DNA of 64,000 bases from Niastella koreensis GR20-10 (GCF_000246855.1 NC_016609.1:8072744-8136743), one strand, 5' to 3'; positions 8,558 to 17,697 are shown, numbered from the stretch's first letter. The notes: generated by a model from the sequence alone, not told the origin. A program made the numbers and translations.

Positions 8558-9677
8558 TGAATAAATATCTGTAAGTCCGGTGTATTTTATCCTGCTTAGC
8601 GCCGGTAGCTTCATGCAGGGCGATCATTTTATCGTTAAAGTCGCCTACCCAGGCCAGCTCAACGCCTGTAATAGTATTGCGCGGCAATACCTCCAGCTGT
8701 AAACAGCGGATGAGGGCCGATTCAATACCATGGTTCTGGAACTTTTTCTTGCAACCCATGATGATGATGCGCAATCTCTCCACCCGCTGGGTTTTTGAGT
8801 ACCAGAAGAATTTTAGCTTACCCCACAGGTTTAGTTTGCCATGTACGTGCTTTAAGATCGCGTTTACGTCGGGTAAACAAAGCACCACGGCAATGGGCTC
8901 GTTTTTATAATAGGCGAACCAGATGATCCTTGGATCCATTATGGCCTTCATTTGCCGGAACGATTCCTTGATGGTGCCCATTTCAATGGGGGTGAAGTTT
9001 TCAAAGTTGCTCCATGCGTCGTTATAGATCTCACGAAAATCAGCGGCATATTGGTCGAACTTCGATTTATCAAAGTGCCGGAAGCTGTAGTCGGGCTTTT
9101 TCATAACCCAGTCGGCAATTTTGGTAAACCGCTCGGGCAGGGGGGTAGTGGCATCTAAAAAATTGGTGAGCTGATCGTATAGTTTGGTAAAACCATAGGA
9201 TTCAAAAAATTCTTTATAATAGGGAGGGTTGTAGTTCATGCCCAGGCTGGGTGGTTTAAACCCGTGGATGAGCAGCCCCCAGTATTTATCGTTCTCGCCA
9301 AAATTTATGGGGCCGTCCATGGCCTCCATGCCTTTGTTTTTAAGCCAGGATTTGGCAGTATCGAGCAGTAAAAAGGCGGCTTTCTGGTCCTGTATACATT
9401 CAAAAAAACCAACCCCGCCGGTAGGTTGGGGGTTCTTATGTGACTTTTCGTAATTTATAAAGGCGGCAATACGGCCAATTATCTGGCCGTTTTTGTCGGC
9501 CAGTAACCAGCGGTTACATAGGCCATGCGAAAAAAAAACGTTACGGGAAGGGTCGAAAATAGCTTCCACATCACTATCCAACGGGCAAATCCAGTGCGGA
9601 TCATCTTTATATAGTCTTTTGGGCAGGTCTATAAATTCGCGGGCCTGCTTCCAATTGGCTACCTCTATCAGGTTCAT
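8553..9677 (-). CDS. YghO-like GNAT-fold acyltransferase
   Basis: A 374-residue cytoplasmic protein resembling the YghO-like family of GNAT-fold proteins. The N-terminal stretch FIDLPKRLYKDDPHWICPL (residues 15-33) is the family hallmark. The C-terminal half has the acyl-CoA N-acyltransferase pattern around IIWFAYYKNEPIAVVLCLPD and the later CKKKFQNHGIESALIRCLQL, where acyl-CoA would bind. Family members lack a settled activity, but a GNAT-fold enzyme of Caulobacter is a bacterial ceramide synthase. With a fatty acid hydroxylase gene next door, an N-acyltransfer role in sphingolipid synthesis is a reasonable hypothesis. It follows the 109-residue gene at 9698 by 20 bases on the same strand. 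Confidence 0.75.
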   Translation of the reverse strand: MNLIEVANWKQAREFIDLPKRLYKDDPHWICPLDSDVEAIFDPSRNVFFSHGLCNRWLLADKNGQIIGRIAAFINYEKSHKNPQPTGGVGFFECIQDQKAAFLLLDTAKSWLKNKGMEAMDGPINFGENDKYWGLLIHGFKPPSLGMNYNPPYYKEFFESYGFTKLYDQLTNFLDATTPLPERFTKIADWVMKKPDYSFRHFDKSKFDQYAADFREIYNDAWSNFENFTPIEMGTIKESFRQMKAIMDPRIIWFAYYKNEPIAVVLCLPDVNAILKHVHGKLNLWGKLKFFWYSKTQRVERLRIIIMGCKKKFQNHGIESALIRCLQLEVLPRNTITGVELAWVGDFNDKMIALHEATGAKQDKIHRTYRYLFS

Positions 9678-9697
9678 AGAGCGAACTTAGGAATTAT

Positions 9698-10027
9698 TCA
9701 CCATTTATCGTCATCCGGAATATTGTCCTGGGTTTTGAATTGTGCCCGCATTTGCTGTTTTTGGAGCAGCCGTTCTATTATCAGCCTGGCAATCAAAAGG
9801 CCGGCATCCTCATTTGCCTGCTGTTCCAGCGTTTCTTTCAGCAGTTTTTCGGAAATATCTATCCGGTATAACATGTTGATAAGCCGTGCAAAATCAGTTT
9901 GGATCAACTGGTTTATGCCTTCGGCCAGGGCTTTCGCCAGCTGCTCTTTATCATTTGTGGCGGGAAGGTTAAAATCTTCGCTCAACCGGGCTTTTATTAA
10001 AAGGATATTGTCTTCAGGCGTATGCAT
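9698..10027 (-). CDS. Small conserved-looking hypothetical protein
   Basis: A 109-residue protein, MHTPEDNILLIKARLSEDFN at the start. It looks all-helical, with heptad-like leucines and charged residues through residues 24-90 (alternating L/I/A with K/E/R), and ends in an acidic tail DNIPDDDKW. There is no signal peptide or membrane segment. It lies 20 bases upstream of the acyltransferase gene on the same strand, so the two are probably cotranscribed. I do not recognise the family and assign no function. Length, start and coding texture support a real gene. Confidence 0.72.
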   Translation of the reverse strand: MHTPEDNILLIKARLSEDFNLPATNDKEQLAKALAEGINQLIQTDFARLINMLYRIDISEKLLKETLEQQANEDAGLLIARLIIERLLQKQQMRAQFKTQDNIPDDDKW

Positions 10028-10241
10028 AAGTATGTAAATAAGTACATTTTACATTATAAAATTATCCTGCTTTATCAACGTTCCCCCGGTTTGTCACCCC
10101 GAATAAATTTTTACATTCGGTTTTATTCTTCTGACGTCAATTGACTAAATTTACAACGGGATACACCAGGAGCGAATGGTGGATACTCAAGCATTCATTG
10201 ACCCTCACACTACAGTAACATTTTAACCTTATTCAAAGGAT

Positions 10242-12953
10242 ATGCGTTGGAGTGCAGGGATAATTGTATGCTTTCTTTTGTTAAGTACCTGTGTACAGGC
10301 ACAACGAACCCGTTATGGGGTCATCAAAGGTACGGTTATAGACTCATTAAGCCGTCGATCGCTCGAGTCCTCTTCAGTGGCCGTTTACCTGGCCAAAGAT
10401 TCTTCTCTTGTCAATTATGCGCTCACCACCCGTAAGGGCGAATTTACCATCGAAGACGTTCCGGTAAACACAGCCTGCAACCTGGTTATTACCAACCGGG
10501 GGTATGAACCGTTTTCTATGGCGGTAAGCCTGGCAGCTGATGCTAAAGTGCTGGTGCTCGACACCATTCTTTTGGTTAAATCGTTCAACGAATTAAAAGC
10601 TGTTACGGTCACTGCGCTGAGGCCGCCGGTATCGGTAAAACCCGATACGCTCGAGTTCAATGTATCGTCTTTTAAGACCATGCCCAATGCCATGATCGAA
10701 GACCTGTTGAAACAATTGCCGGGCGTGGAAGTTGATAAAGACGGGAATGTTACCATCAATGGTAAAAAGGTGTCGAAGCTGATGGTGGATGGCCGGGAGT
10801 TCTTTGGCGGTGATCCTAAAATCGCCTTGAAGAACCTTCCCAAGGATATCATTGATAAACTGCAGGTGGTTGATAACAAAACCAAGGAGGCGCGCTTTAA
10901 TAAAACAAGCGATGGTAATGAGGACCTGGCGATAAACCTTACGCTGAAAAAGGAAGCGCAGAAGGGATGGTTTGGAAGGGTAAGCGCCGGTTATGGCACC
11001 AACGACCGGTATGAAGGGGGCGGTATGGTGAACTTCTTTAACGGCAATAAACAGTTCAGCATTATCGGGAACGCCAATAATACCAACCGGGGAAGTATTT
11101 CAGGCGGTGATTTTAATATTTCTACCAGCCGCAGTACGCTCGATGGGGGTGGAGGCGGCCTTACCCGCTCTGCCTCGGGTGGCATGAACTTTAGTGATAA
11201 CATTGGCCGCCAGATAAAACTGAACGGCAGTTATTTTTACAACAACAGCCATACCGATAACCTGTCAAGATCGCAACGGAAAAACATTTTACCCGATACA
11301 TCTTTCTGGTATAACTCCGATAACAACAGCGTTAATGATTACAGCAACCACCGCTTCACATTGAATGCCTCTTACAACATCGATACGCTGACCGAAATTC
11401 ACATCACTTCAAATGTAAATACCAATATAAGTAACTCGATAAATGGTAAAGTGGCCAATTCAAAAACAGATAACGGGGAGCTGATAAATACCAGCCAGAA
11501 TACATTCAGCACAAAAGGCGATGGCAAGAACCTCAGCGGAGAGTTTTTTATCAGTCACCGTTTTCACAAACAGGGGCGCGGCCTTACCCTTGGGATCAAT
11601 TATAATTATAACGACCAGACATCGCTGAGTGATAATATTGGTCAAAATGATTTTTACAGGAATAACCTGGTCGATAGTACCGACCTGGTGAACCAGCGAA
11701 GTACCGGTAGTAACATTGGCAAAATGCTGAATTTTACCGCCACATATGCTGAGCCATTGAATAAGTACATCAGCGCCATTTTCCGCTATAATTATTCAAA
11801 GAATAATAATTATTCAGATAAGTTCACCAACCGGTTTAATGCAGTTACCGGTAAATACGACCTGGAAGACTCCGCCTTTACCAATGCTTTTCGTAATACC
11901 AATATAACGCATACGCCCGATTTGAACTTTACTTATAACAAGGATAAGTACCGGGCTGCTATTGGTTCGGGCGTGCAGTTCTTAACGCAGGATAACCTTA
12001 CCATAACTACGGGTAATCTGCTGCATCAGTATTATATGAACTTTACGCCTTCGGCCAATGTAGGGTATAATTTCAGTAAAACCGGCAACATAAGTATTTA
12101 TTACAACGGCCGTAGTCAGCAGCCTTCCATTCAGCAATTACAACCGGTGCCCGATAACAGCAACCCCCTGTATGTGCAATTGGGTAATCCCGATCTGCGG
12201 CCTTCATTTTTTCATAATGTAAATATGCAGGTGCGCGAAACAAGGGGTAACAGTTACTGGTTTGCCGGTTTGGGTTTTAACAGCACCCAGAATCAGATCA
12301 TTACCCAAACCTGGTTCGATGATGTGGGGAAACAATACAGCCAGCCGGTGAATGTAAACGGAAATTTTGGAACATCGGGAAACCTGCAGTACAGCAAAAC
12401 CTGGAAGAAAAGAGACATGGTGCTGCGAATGAACCTGGGAAGCAATGGTTATTTTAACCGCAATAAAACTTATAGCAACCTGCAGCCCATAACAGCCAAT
12501 TCCTATAGTCTGTCGCAATCTATAGGGCTGAATTTAATGTATAAACAGTCGCTGAGCATTATGCCCACCTATACTATCCGGTTTAATAAAACCCATTATA
12601 CGGGGCAATCGGTGCAGGATGCGTCGTTCAATACCAAAACATTTTCGCTGAGCGCTTTCTGGAACGAGCCTAAATGGCTGATTTTGGAAAACAACCTGCA
12701 ATACAATTATAACAGCCAGATAGCGCAGGGTTTTAGTAAAAGCGTTACCATGTGGAGCGCGGCTGCAAATGTGTTGTTATTTAAAAAGCAACAGGCCATG
12801 CTACGGCTTGCCATTTACGATATTTTAAAACAGAATGCAGGCGTATCGCGTACCATTACGCAAACCTTTATTGAAGACAGGCAAACGCAGGTATTGCAAC
12901 AATACTTTTTGCTGAGCTTTATTTATAACATCAGAAATTTTGGGGGAAAGTAA
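10242..12953 (+). CDS. Outer membrane beta-barrel protein with carboxypeptidase-regulatory-like N-terminus
   Basis: A 903-residue outer membrane protein. Signal peptide MRWSAGIIVCFLLLSTCVQA, then a carboxypeptidase D regulatory-like beta-sandwich (about 25-105), then a TonB-receptor plug-like segment (LEFNVSSFKTMPNAMIEDLL, then GVEVDKDGNVTINGKKVSKL, about 145-185). The remainder, from about 250, is a long Asn/Tyr/Ser-rich barrel of the outer membrane protein beta-barrel family common in Bacteroidota, ending RNFGGK. No SusD partner follows. The substrate, if any, is unknown. A purine-rich AAAGGA sits just before the ATG at 10242. It converges on the DUF2400 gene with a gap of only 6 bases. The 214 bases upstream show no certain promoter. 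Confidence 0.9.
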   Translation: MRWSAGIIVCFLLLSTCVQAQRTRYGVIKGTVIDSLSRRSLESSSVAVYLAKDSSLVNYALTTRKGEFTIEDVPVNTACNLVITNRGYEPFSMAVSLAADAKVLVLDTILLVKSFNELKAVTVTALRPPVSVKPDTLEFNVSSFKTMPNAMIEDLLKQLPGVEVDKDGNVTINGKKVSKLMVDGREFFGGDPKIALKNLPKDIIDKLQVVDNKTKEARFNKTSDGNEDLAINLTLKKEAQKGWFGRVSAGYGTNDRYEGGGMVNFFNGNKQFSIIGNANNTNRGSISGGDFNISTSRSTLDGGGGGLTRSASGGMNFSDNIGRQIKLNGSYFYNNSHTDNLSRSQRKNILPDTSFWYNSDNNSVNDYSNHRFTLNASYNIDTLTEIHITSNVNTNISNSINGKVANSKTDNGELINTSQNTFSTKGDGKNLSGEFFISHRFHKQGRGLTLGINYNYNDQTSLSDNIGQNDFYRNNLVDSTDLVNQRSTGSNIGKMLNFTATYAEPLNKYISAIFRYNYSKNNNYSDKFTNRFNAVTGKYDLEDSAFTNAFRNTNITHTPDLNFTYNKDKYRAAIGSGVQFLTQDNLTITTGNLLHQYYMNFTPSANVGYNFSKTGNISIYYNGRSQQPSIQQLQPVPDNSNPLYVQLGNPDLRPSFFHNVNMQVRETRGNSYWFAGLGFNSTQNQIITQTWFDDVGKQYSQPVNVNGNFGTSGNLQYSKTWKKRDMVLRMNLGSNGYFNRNKTYSNLQPITANSYSLSQSIGLNLMYKQSLSIMPTYTIRFNKTHYTGQSVQDASFNTKTFSLSAFWNEPKWLILENNLQYNYNSQIAQGFSKSVTMWSAAANVLLFKKQQAMLRLAIYDILKQNAGVSRTITQTFIEDRQTQVLQQYFLLSFIYNIRNFGGK

Positions 12954-12959
12954 ACACCC

Positions 12960-13733
12960 TTAAAACTTCTCTACTACACCCAGGCCAAACAAGGCAAAAT
13001 CATATTTTACCGGATCAAGGGGATCCAGTTTACGCAGGTGCGTTGTTAACTCTATGGCTGCCTGCCAGTCGATCTGTTTTCGGGGTAACAGGTTAAACCG
13101 TTTGGCCACCCGGGCTACGTGCAGGTCGATAGGACAGATCAATTGTGCGGGGGAAATGTTTTTCCAGATACCAAAATCAACACCGCCATCACTGGGGCGC
13201 ACCATCCAGCGCAGGAACATGTTCAACCGTTTGCAGGTTGAATTTTTTTCGGGCGTTGCAATGTGTTTGCGGGTGCGGGCCGGCACATGTTCCAGAGAAA
13301 AGAAGTAGTGGTGAAAACGGGCCAGTCCGTTTTCAGTAGTGTCATCGCCTTGTTGCATCCCCAGTGTAAAAGCGCTTTCAAGGCTGGCATGTTTTGAATA
13401 ATGGAAATGTAAGAACTCAATAAAATACAGCAGGTCGGTGGTATTGAACGTGCGGTGTTTGAACAACAACAACTTTTTGAGGTCGTTATCGGTATGATGC
13501 AGCATGAACTGATGCGGCGCCAGGTCCATGGCCTGCATCAGTTCACGTGATTTTTTTATAATGATGGTGCGGTTGCCCCAGGCAAAGATGGCTGCAAAGA
13601 ATCCCGCGATCTCAATATCTGCCTGTTTGGTAAATAAATGCGGTATAGAAACAGGATCATCTTTTATAAACGAAGGCTGGTTGTACTCCTCCGCTTTGCG
13701 ATTCAGAAAATCTTTTAAAGATGGCTGCTTCAT
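12960..13733 (-). CDS. DUF2400 / TIGR02757 family protein
   Basis: A 257-residue cytoplasmic protein matching the TIGR02757 family from memory. Recognisable parts are the FFAAIFAWGNRTIIIKKSRE segment near the N-terminus, RLNMFLRWMVRPSDGGVDFG in the middle and ICPIDLHVARVAKRFNLL near the end. The C-terminal pattern resembles helix-hairpin-helix DNA glycosylase-like proteins, but no activity is established. It starts 32 bases after the stop of the trans-sulfuration enzyme gene on the same strand, so the two may share a transcript. The C-terminus GLGVVEKF is typical of the family. Confidence 0.85.
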   Translation of the reverse strand: MKQPSLKDFLNRKAEEYNQPSFIKDDPVSIPHLFTKQADIEIAGFFAAIFAWGNRTIIIKKSRELMQAMDLAPHQFMLHHTDNDLKKLLLFKHRTFNTTDLLYFIEFLHFHYSKHASLESAFTLGMQQGDDTTENGLARFHHYFFSLEHVPARTRKHIATPEKNSTCKRLNMFLRWMVRPSDGGVDFGIWKNISPAQLICPIDLHVARVAKRFNLLPRKQIDWQAAIELTTHLRKLDPLDPVKYDFALFGLGVVEKF

Positions 13734-13765
13734 AATTGTTCAATTGACTTTTTACCGTTCATCAC

Positions 13766-14905
13766 TTATCCTATTGCTGCATTGAGGTCATCTATGAGAT
13801 CCTCTGCGTCTTCAATACCCACACTCAATCTTATCAATGAATCGCTCAGGCCATTCTTAATGCGTTCTTCGCGTGGTATAGACGCATGCGTCATGGTTGC
13901 AGGATGATTGATCAGTGATTCAACACCACCAAGGCTTTCGGCCAGTGCAAACACTTTGGTAGAGGATAATAATTTCTTTGCAGTTTCCACACTATCATCT
14001 TTTAAGGTAAAGCTTATCATACCACCAAAGCCACGCATTTGTTTTTTGGCAATCGCATAACCCGGATGATCGGTAAAGCCGCACCAGTATACATGACCTA
14101 CTTTAGGATGATTGCGTAAAAAGTGAGCTATCTTTTCTCCGTTCTCACAATGGCGTTGCATACGCACATGCAGGGTTTTAATACCGCGTAAAACCAAAAA
14201 GCAATCCATGGGGCCTGGTACTGCGCCACAACTCTTTTGAATAAAGTATAACTGATCGCGCAATGCCTGATCATTCATAACCAAAGCGCCCTGAATAACG
14301 TCGCTATGTCCGCCCAGGTATTTGGTAGCAGAGTGCATTACAATGTCGGCACCCAGGTCTAATGGGGTTTGCAGATAAGGCGATGCGAAGGTGTTATCTA
14401 CACACAGCAGAATGTTGTTTGCTTTGGCAATAGCAGCTACAGCGGCAATGTCAACAATATTTATCAGCGGGTTGGTGGGCGTTTCCGTCCAGATCAGTTT
14501 GGTGTTCTTATTGATGTGTGGCTTTATGTTCGTCGCGTCCTGCATGTTCACATAATGGAACTTAATGCCAAACTTTTCAAATATTTTGGTGAACAGGCGG
14601 TACGTGCCGCCATACATGTCGTTGGCTGCAATTACTTCATCGCCAGGTTGTAACAGTTTTATTACCGCGTCAGTAGCGGCAACGCCACTGCTGAATGCCA
14701 GTCCGAATTTTCCGTTTTCAATTACTGCCAGTGCTTCTTCCAGCGCAAACCGGGTAGGGTTTTGGGAGCGGGCATATTCAAACCCTTTATTTACACCAGG
14801 TGCTTCCTGCACATAAGTTGATGTTTGGTAAATAGGCGTCATAATTGCCCCGGTTGATGGATCTGGTTCCGAACCGGCATGGATGAATTTAGTTCCTGTT
14901 CTCAT
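13766..14905 (-). CDS. Cystathionine gamma-synthase/lyase-type trans-sulfuration enzyme
   Basis: A 379-residue PLP enzyme of the Cys/Met metabolism family. The internal aldimine lysine is in MHSATKYLGGHSDVIQGA, and the cofactor-binding pieces FSSGVAATDAVIKLL, NDMYGGTYRLF and ETPTNPLINIVD are all present in order. RSQNPTRFALEEALA near the N-terminus and LGGVESLINHPATMTHAS near the C-terminus are also typical. It interconverts homoserine esters, cystathionine, cysteine and homocysteine. Sequence by eye does not separate gamma-synthase (MetB) from gamma-lyase or beta-lyase, so no symbol is given. It heads a possible two-gene operon with the DUF2400 gene. Confidence 0.93.
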   Translation of the reverse strand: MRTGTKFIHAGSEPDPSTGAIMTPIYQTSTYVQEAPGVNKGFEYARSQNPTRFALEEALAVIENGKFGLAFSSGVAATDAVIKLLQPGDEVIAANDMYGGTYRLFTKIFEKFGIKFHYVNMQDATNIKPHINKNTKLIWTETPTNPLINIVDIAAVAAIAKANNILLCVDNTFASPYLQTPLDLGADIVMHSATKYLGGHSDVIQGALVMNDQALRDQLYFIQKSCGAVPGPMDCFLVLRGIKTLHVRMQRHCENGEKIAHFLRNHPKVGHVYWCGFTDHPGYAIAKKQMRGFGGMISFTLKDDSVETAKKLLSSTKVFALAESLGGVESLINHPATMTHASIPREERIKNGLSDSLIRLSVGIEDAEDLIDDLNAAIG

Positions 14906-14951
14906 AATTTCTTCTTGTGTATATATGATTTAATGTATGGCCATTGATAAG

Positions 14952-14986
14952 AAGGCACAAGATACAAGAGTCAAGGCTCAAGTCCT
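14952..14986. repeat. Heptad array, word AAGRYNC, 5 units
   Basis: Five 7-base units: AAGGCAC, AAGATAC, AAGAGTC, AAGGCTC, AAGTCCT. Same word class and period as 565-599, about 14 kb away. Confidence 0.72.
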
Positions 14987-15080
14987 GCAATTCGTAAATT
15001 TCTATAAAATTCTGCATCCTGAAAGTAAACTTCTTGCGCACCGGTCCCTTAACCTTGCGCCTTTGCTCCCAGATTTCCAG

Positions 15081-15097
15081 TTTAACAGAAGCTTAAC
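15081..15097 (+). promoter_or_regulatory. Direct repeat TTTAAC-N5-CTTAAC, candidate activator site
   Basis: Two TTAAC half-sites 11 bases apart, one helical turn, as in sites for winged-helix response regulators. The same arrangement with the same spacing occurs at 19811-19827. In both places a GACTGCATTnCAG box follows 61-62 bases after the first half-site, upstream of a PepSY-like gene. Confidence 0.4.
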
Positions 15098-15239
15098 GGC
15101 GGGTTTGAAATTAAGTGAAACATCCTGCAAACCATTAATAGGACTGCATTGCAGCTGTTAAGGGGATATACTTACCAGGGCAAAATGTGCGAAAACATTC
15201 GTATTTCTTGTCATGACCCCTCCGCCGGTACCAATTGTC

Positions 15240-15270
15240 TTGACTTCAGCTTTTCTTCATTATACTTTTG
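15240..15270 (+). promoter_or_regulatory. Bacteroidota-type promoter of the first PepSY-like gene
   Basis: TTG at 15240-15242 and TACTTTTG at 15263-15270, 20 bases apart, match the -33 and -7 boxes. Transcription should start near 15277, giving a leader of about 30 bases before the ATG at 15307. Confidence 0.65.
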
Positions 15271-15306
15271 GTACATCAATCACGCATTTTTAAAAGTATA
15301 TAAGCC

Positions 15307-15765
15307 ATGAAAAAAGTGATAGCCATTCTCACCGCTGCGGTGATAGCAACAAGCACTTATGCATTTAGTCCATCTGGTACATTCAGTCCATTTGATCCGA
15401 ACGAGAAAGTTCTGAAAGCATTCAATGAAACCTTTAGCACCGCCACAGAAGTGCGCTGGGAAGAATTTCCCAAATACTTTGCCGTTAGCTTTGTAAGCGG
15501 TGGCATCAGGTCTAAAGTTAATTACGACAAAGAGGGGAATATGATCAGCTCCCTTCGTTACTACAATCCACAACTACTGCCTTTGTACATTCTGAATAAA
15601 GTAAGCCAGGAGAATCCCAAAAAGAAATTGTTTGGGGTAACTGAAGTTACCGTTGGTGGTAACATTGCTTATTACATTAAGCTGGAAGATAATAACTGCT
15701 GGTATACTGTAAAGGTTGATGGCGACGGTAACACCCAGACAGTTGAAAAGTACAAAAAAGTATAG
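15307..15765 (+). CDS. Secreted PepSY-like (BLIP-like fold) small protein
   Basis: A 152-residue exported protein with signal peptide MKKVIAILTAAVIATSTYAF. The mature part has the pattern of PepSY-like proteins abundant in Chitinophagaceae: NEKVLKAFNETFSTATEVRW, then YDKEGNMISSLRYY, FGVTEV and YYIKLEDNNCWYTVKVDGDG. The strands and helix suggest the beta-lactamase-inhibitor-like fold of this group. Function is unknown; a periplasmic protein-binding or inhibitor role is only a guess. It has a good promoter, and a terminator begins 14 bases after the stop, so it is monocistronic. The paralogue at 20246 shares both protein family and upstream elements. Confidence 0.85.
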   Translation: MKKVIAILTAAVIATSTYAFSPSGTFSPFDPNEKVLKAFNETFSTATEVRWEEFPKYFAVSFVSGGIRSKVNYDKEGNMISSLRYYNPQLLPLYILNKVSQENPKKKLFGVTEVTVGGNIAYYIKLEDNNCWYTVKVDGDGNTQTVEKYKKV

Positions 15766-15779
15766 GTGAAAATTGTTCT

Positions 15780-15833
15780 ACACCTTGAGGCCTTGGTTGT
15801 GTGAAAGCATGCTACGCTCTCAAGGTGTTTTTA
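15780..15833 (+). terminator. Terminator of the first PepSY-like gene
   Basis: ACACCTTGAG (15780-15789) pairs perfectly with CTCAAGGTGT (15819-15828), followed by a run of T. The loop is long (29 bases). It also separates the gene from the convergent asnB. Confidence 0.7.
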
Positions 15834-15839
15834 TAAATT

Positions 15840-17681
15840 TCAGCGCAGTAACTGACCGGCCACCAAATAGCGCCAGTCGTAATTATCAGCCGCGTGAGCC
15901 TCTTGCGGCTGAATTTTTTTATCCAGGGCCTGTGCTTTCAACATCCCCTGTTTTACCAGTATTCGTTTTGATTCGTGAATGTATTCCTGTAACCGTGCTT
16001 CCTGCATCCATTGTTGCTGTGGTGGTTCAAACCCTATCTTATCAGTTCGCCAGGCAAGCCCGGCCGGTAATTTATCTTCCATGCTTTTGCGCAGTAACCA
16101 CTTGGTATAACCATCGCGCATTTTAAAGCGGGCCGGGATGGCGAATAACAATTGCACCAGCTCATGCGACAAAAAGGGAAGCCTTACTTCAATACCATGG
16201 GCCATCGCGTTTCTATCGGCATAGCGCAATAACTCCTCCAGCCCGTTTACAAAGGTGTTGTAGTATAGAATGTTATTCAACTCGTCAAAATGGGCAATGT
16301 CGTAATAGGATTCGCCATATTCATCCACAAAAGAATTGCTTAGATCGTGCAGGCGTAGCTGTTGGCGCGCCCGTTGGCGGCGCAGATACCAGCCGGCATA
16401 AGTGGGCATGGCGGCCGCCAGTTTGTTTTTTAAGCCCCAGGGCTCGTTTATGCCTAATGAGCGGGCATGCGTTAATTCGTGGTGCAGCGTGTTTTTATTA
16501 TCCCTGAATAATTGCTGCCAGTACCAGTGATAATATTTATGATAGCCGGCCAGAATTTCATCGGCGCCCTGCCCGTCGAGCAGCACGGTAACACCATGTT
16601 GGCGGGCCAGTTCATACACATAGTATTGCGCCATGATGCTGGCCGATTGAAACGGTTCTTCCTGGTGATAACATATTTTTTCAAAATCATGTATCACCCG
16701 GTCGGCATTGGGTTGAACTGCATGGTTGTGCGTGGTAAAATGGGCGGCTACTTTTTTTATCCAGCCCGATTCATCCTGTTTGAACCCGGGGAAGACGGCC
16801 GAAAAAGTGTTGTATTGCCGGGGCGCCGTGGTTTGAATAGTGGCCAGTACGCAGGAGCTGTCGAGCCCGCCGCTCAAAGAAGTGCCTACAGGCACATCGC
16901 TGCGCAGCCTTCTTTGCACCGACCGGGTAAACAGGCTATTGAATTGCCGGATGGCCTGTTCGTCGGTAATTGCTTCCTCTGTATAATCGACATCTATGTT
17001 CCAGTATAAAGAGCGGGTAAGGCGTCGCTTCGGTACGTGATATTCAATAAATGACCGGGCGGGTAATTTATTGATGCCGGTATAAAAGGTTTCTTCTGCT
17101 GTAGCCGGGTTTTGCGTATATCCCAGGGTGAAGTAATTGAAAAACATTTTTTCATTGATCTGTTTTTCAATGCCTGCCGCCCACAGAGCCTTCATTTCAC
17201 TGGCAAATACAAACTGGTTATCGTCGAGGTAATAATAGAACGGTTTCTCGCCAAACCGGTCCCGGGCAGCAAACAGGGTTTGTTCCTGTTCGTCCCAAAT
17301 GGCAAAAGCAAACATCCCATCAAAATATTGCAGGCAGTTTGACCGGTAGCAATCGTAGGCGGCCATTATTACTTCGGTGTCTGACTGACTATGAAACTGA
17401 TACCCTTTTTTAAGCAGGGCATCTCTTACTTCCAGGTAATTGTAGATCTCGCCATTGTGAATGATGGTATACCTGCCCAGGTAATGCATGGGCTGCGCCC
17501 CTGCAGGGCTCAGGTCAATAATAGACAGGCGGCGATGGCCAAAGCCGGTGGTATGGTTATCGTTGATCCAGTGCCCATCGCCATCGGGGCCACGATGAGC
17601 CAGGGCCTCCGTCATTTTCACAAGGCGCTGTACAGATAGCAGACCGGATTGATTAGTTAAAATACCCGCGATACCACACAT
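15840..17681 (-). CDS. asnB: Asparagine synthase (glutamine-hydrolysing)
   Basis: A 613-residue cytoplasmic enzyme with two domains. The N-terminal class II glutamine amidotransferase begins MCGIAGIL, giving the nucleophile Cys2, and contains HRGPDGDGHW, GHRRLSIIDLS and IIHNGEIYNY. The synthetase domain has the pyrophosphate loop SGGLDSSCVLA near residue 270 and LLDGQGADEILAGY. It transfers ammonia from glutamine to aspartate with ATP; some close relatives modify surface polysaccharides or peptides instead. It lies 16 bases after the second DUF2911 gene on the same strand, so the three may form an operon. The length fits the family. Confidence 0.93.
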   Translation of the reverse strand: MCGIAGILTNQSGLLSVQRLVKMTEALAHRGPDGDGHWINDNHTTGFGHRRLSIIDLSPAGAQPMHYLGRYTIIHNGEIYNYLEVRDALLKKGYQFHSQSDTEVIMAAYDCYRSNCLQYFDGMFAFAIWDEQEQTLFAARDRFGEKPFYYYLDDNQFVFASEMKALWAAGIEKQINEKMFFNYFTLGYTQNPATAEETFYTGINKLPARSFIEYHVPKRRLTRSLYWNIDVDYTEEAITDEQAIRQFNSLFTRSVQRRLRSDVPVGTSLSGGLDSSCVLATIQTTAPRQYNTFSAVFPGFKQDESGWIKKVAAHFTTHNHAVQPNADRVIHDFEKICYHQEEPFQSASIMAQYYVYELARQHGVTVLLDGQGADEILAGYHKYYHWYWQQLFRDNKNTLHHELTHARSLGINEPWGLKNKLAAAMPTYAGWYLRRQRARQQLRLHDLSNSFVDEYGESYYDIAHFDELNNILYYNTFVNGLEELLRYADRNAMAHGIEVRLPFLSHELVQLLFAIPARFKMRDGYTKWLLRKSMEDKLPAGLAWRTDKIGFEPPQQQWMQEARLQEYIHESKRILVKQGMLKAQALDKKIQPQEAHAADNYDWRYLVAGQLLR

Positions 17682-17697
17682 GACAACAAGATAGCAA

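Larger units (their letters stand above)
14906..15306. other. Intergenic region with array and PepSY-gene regulatory elements
   Basis: A 401-base gap between divergent genes with no supported coding sequence. From left to right it has a heptad array (14952-14986), a TTTAAC/TTAAC direct repeat (15081-15097), a GACTGCATTGCAG box (15142-15154), the promoter at 15240-15270 and a short AT-rich leader ending AAAAGTATA before the ATG. The right two thirds are shared in outline with 19800-20040. Confidence 0.6.

Noticed and set aside
14937..15161. 74-codon frame upstream of the PepSY-like gene
   Set aside because: It overlaps the heptad array and the regulatory elements shared with 19692-20245; no coding texture.
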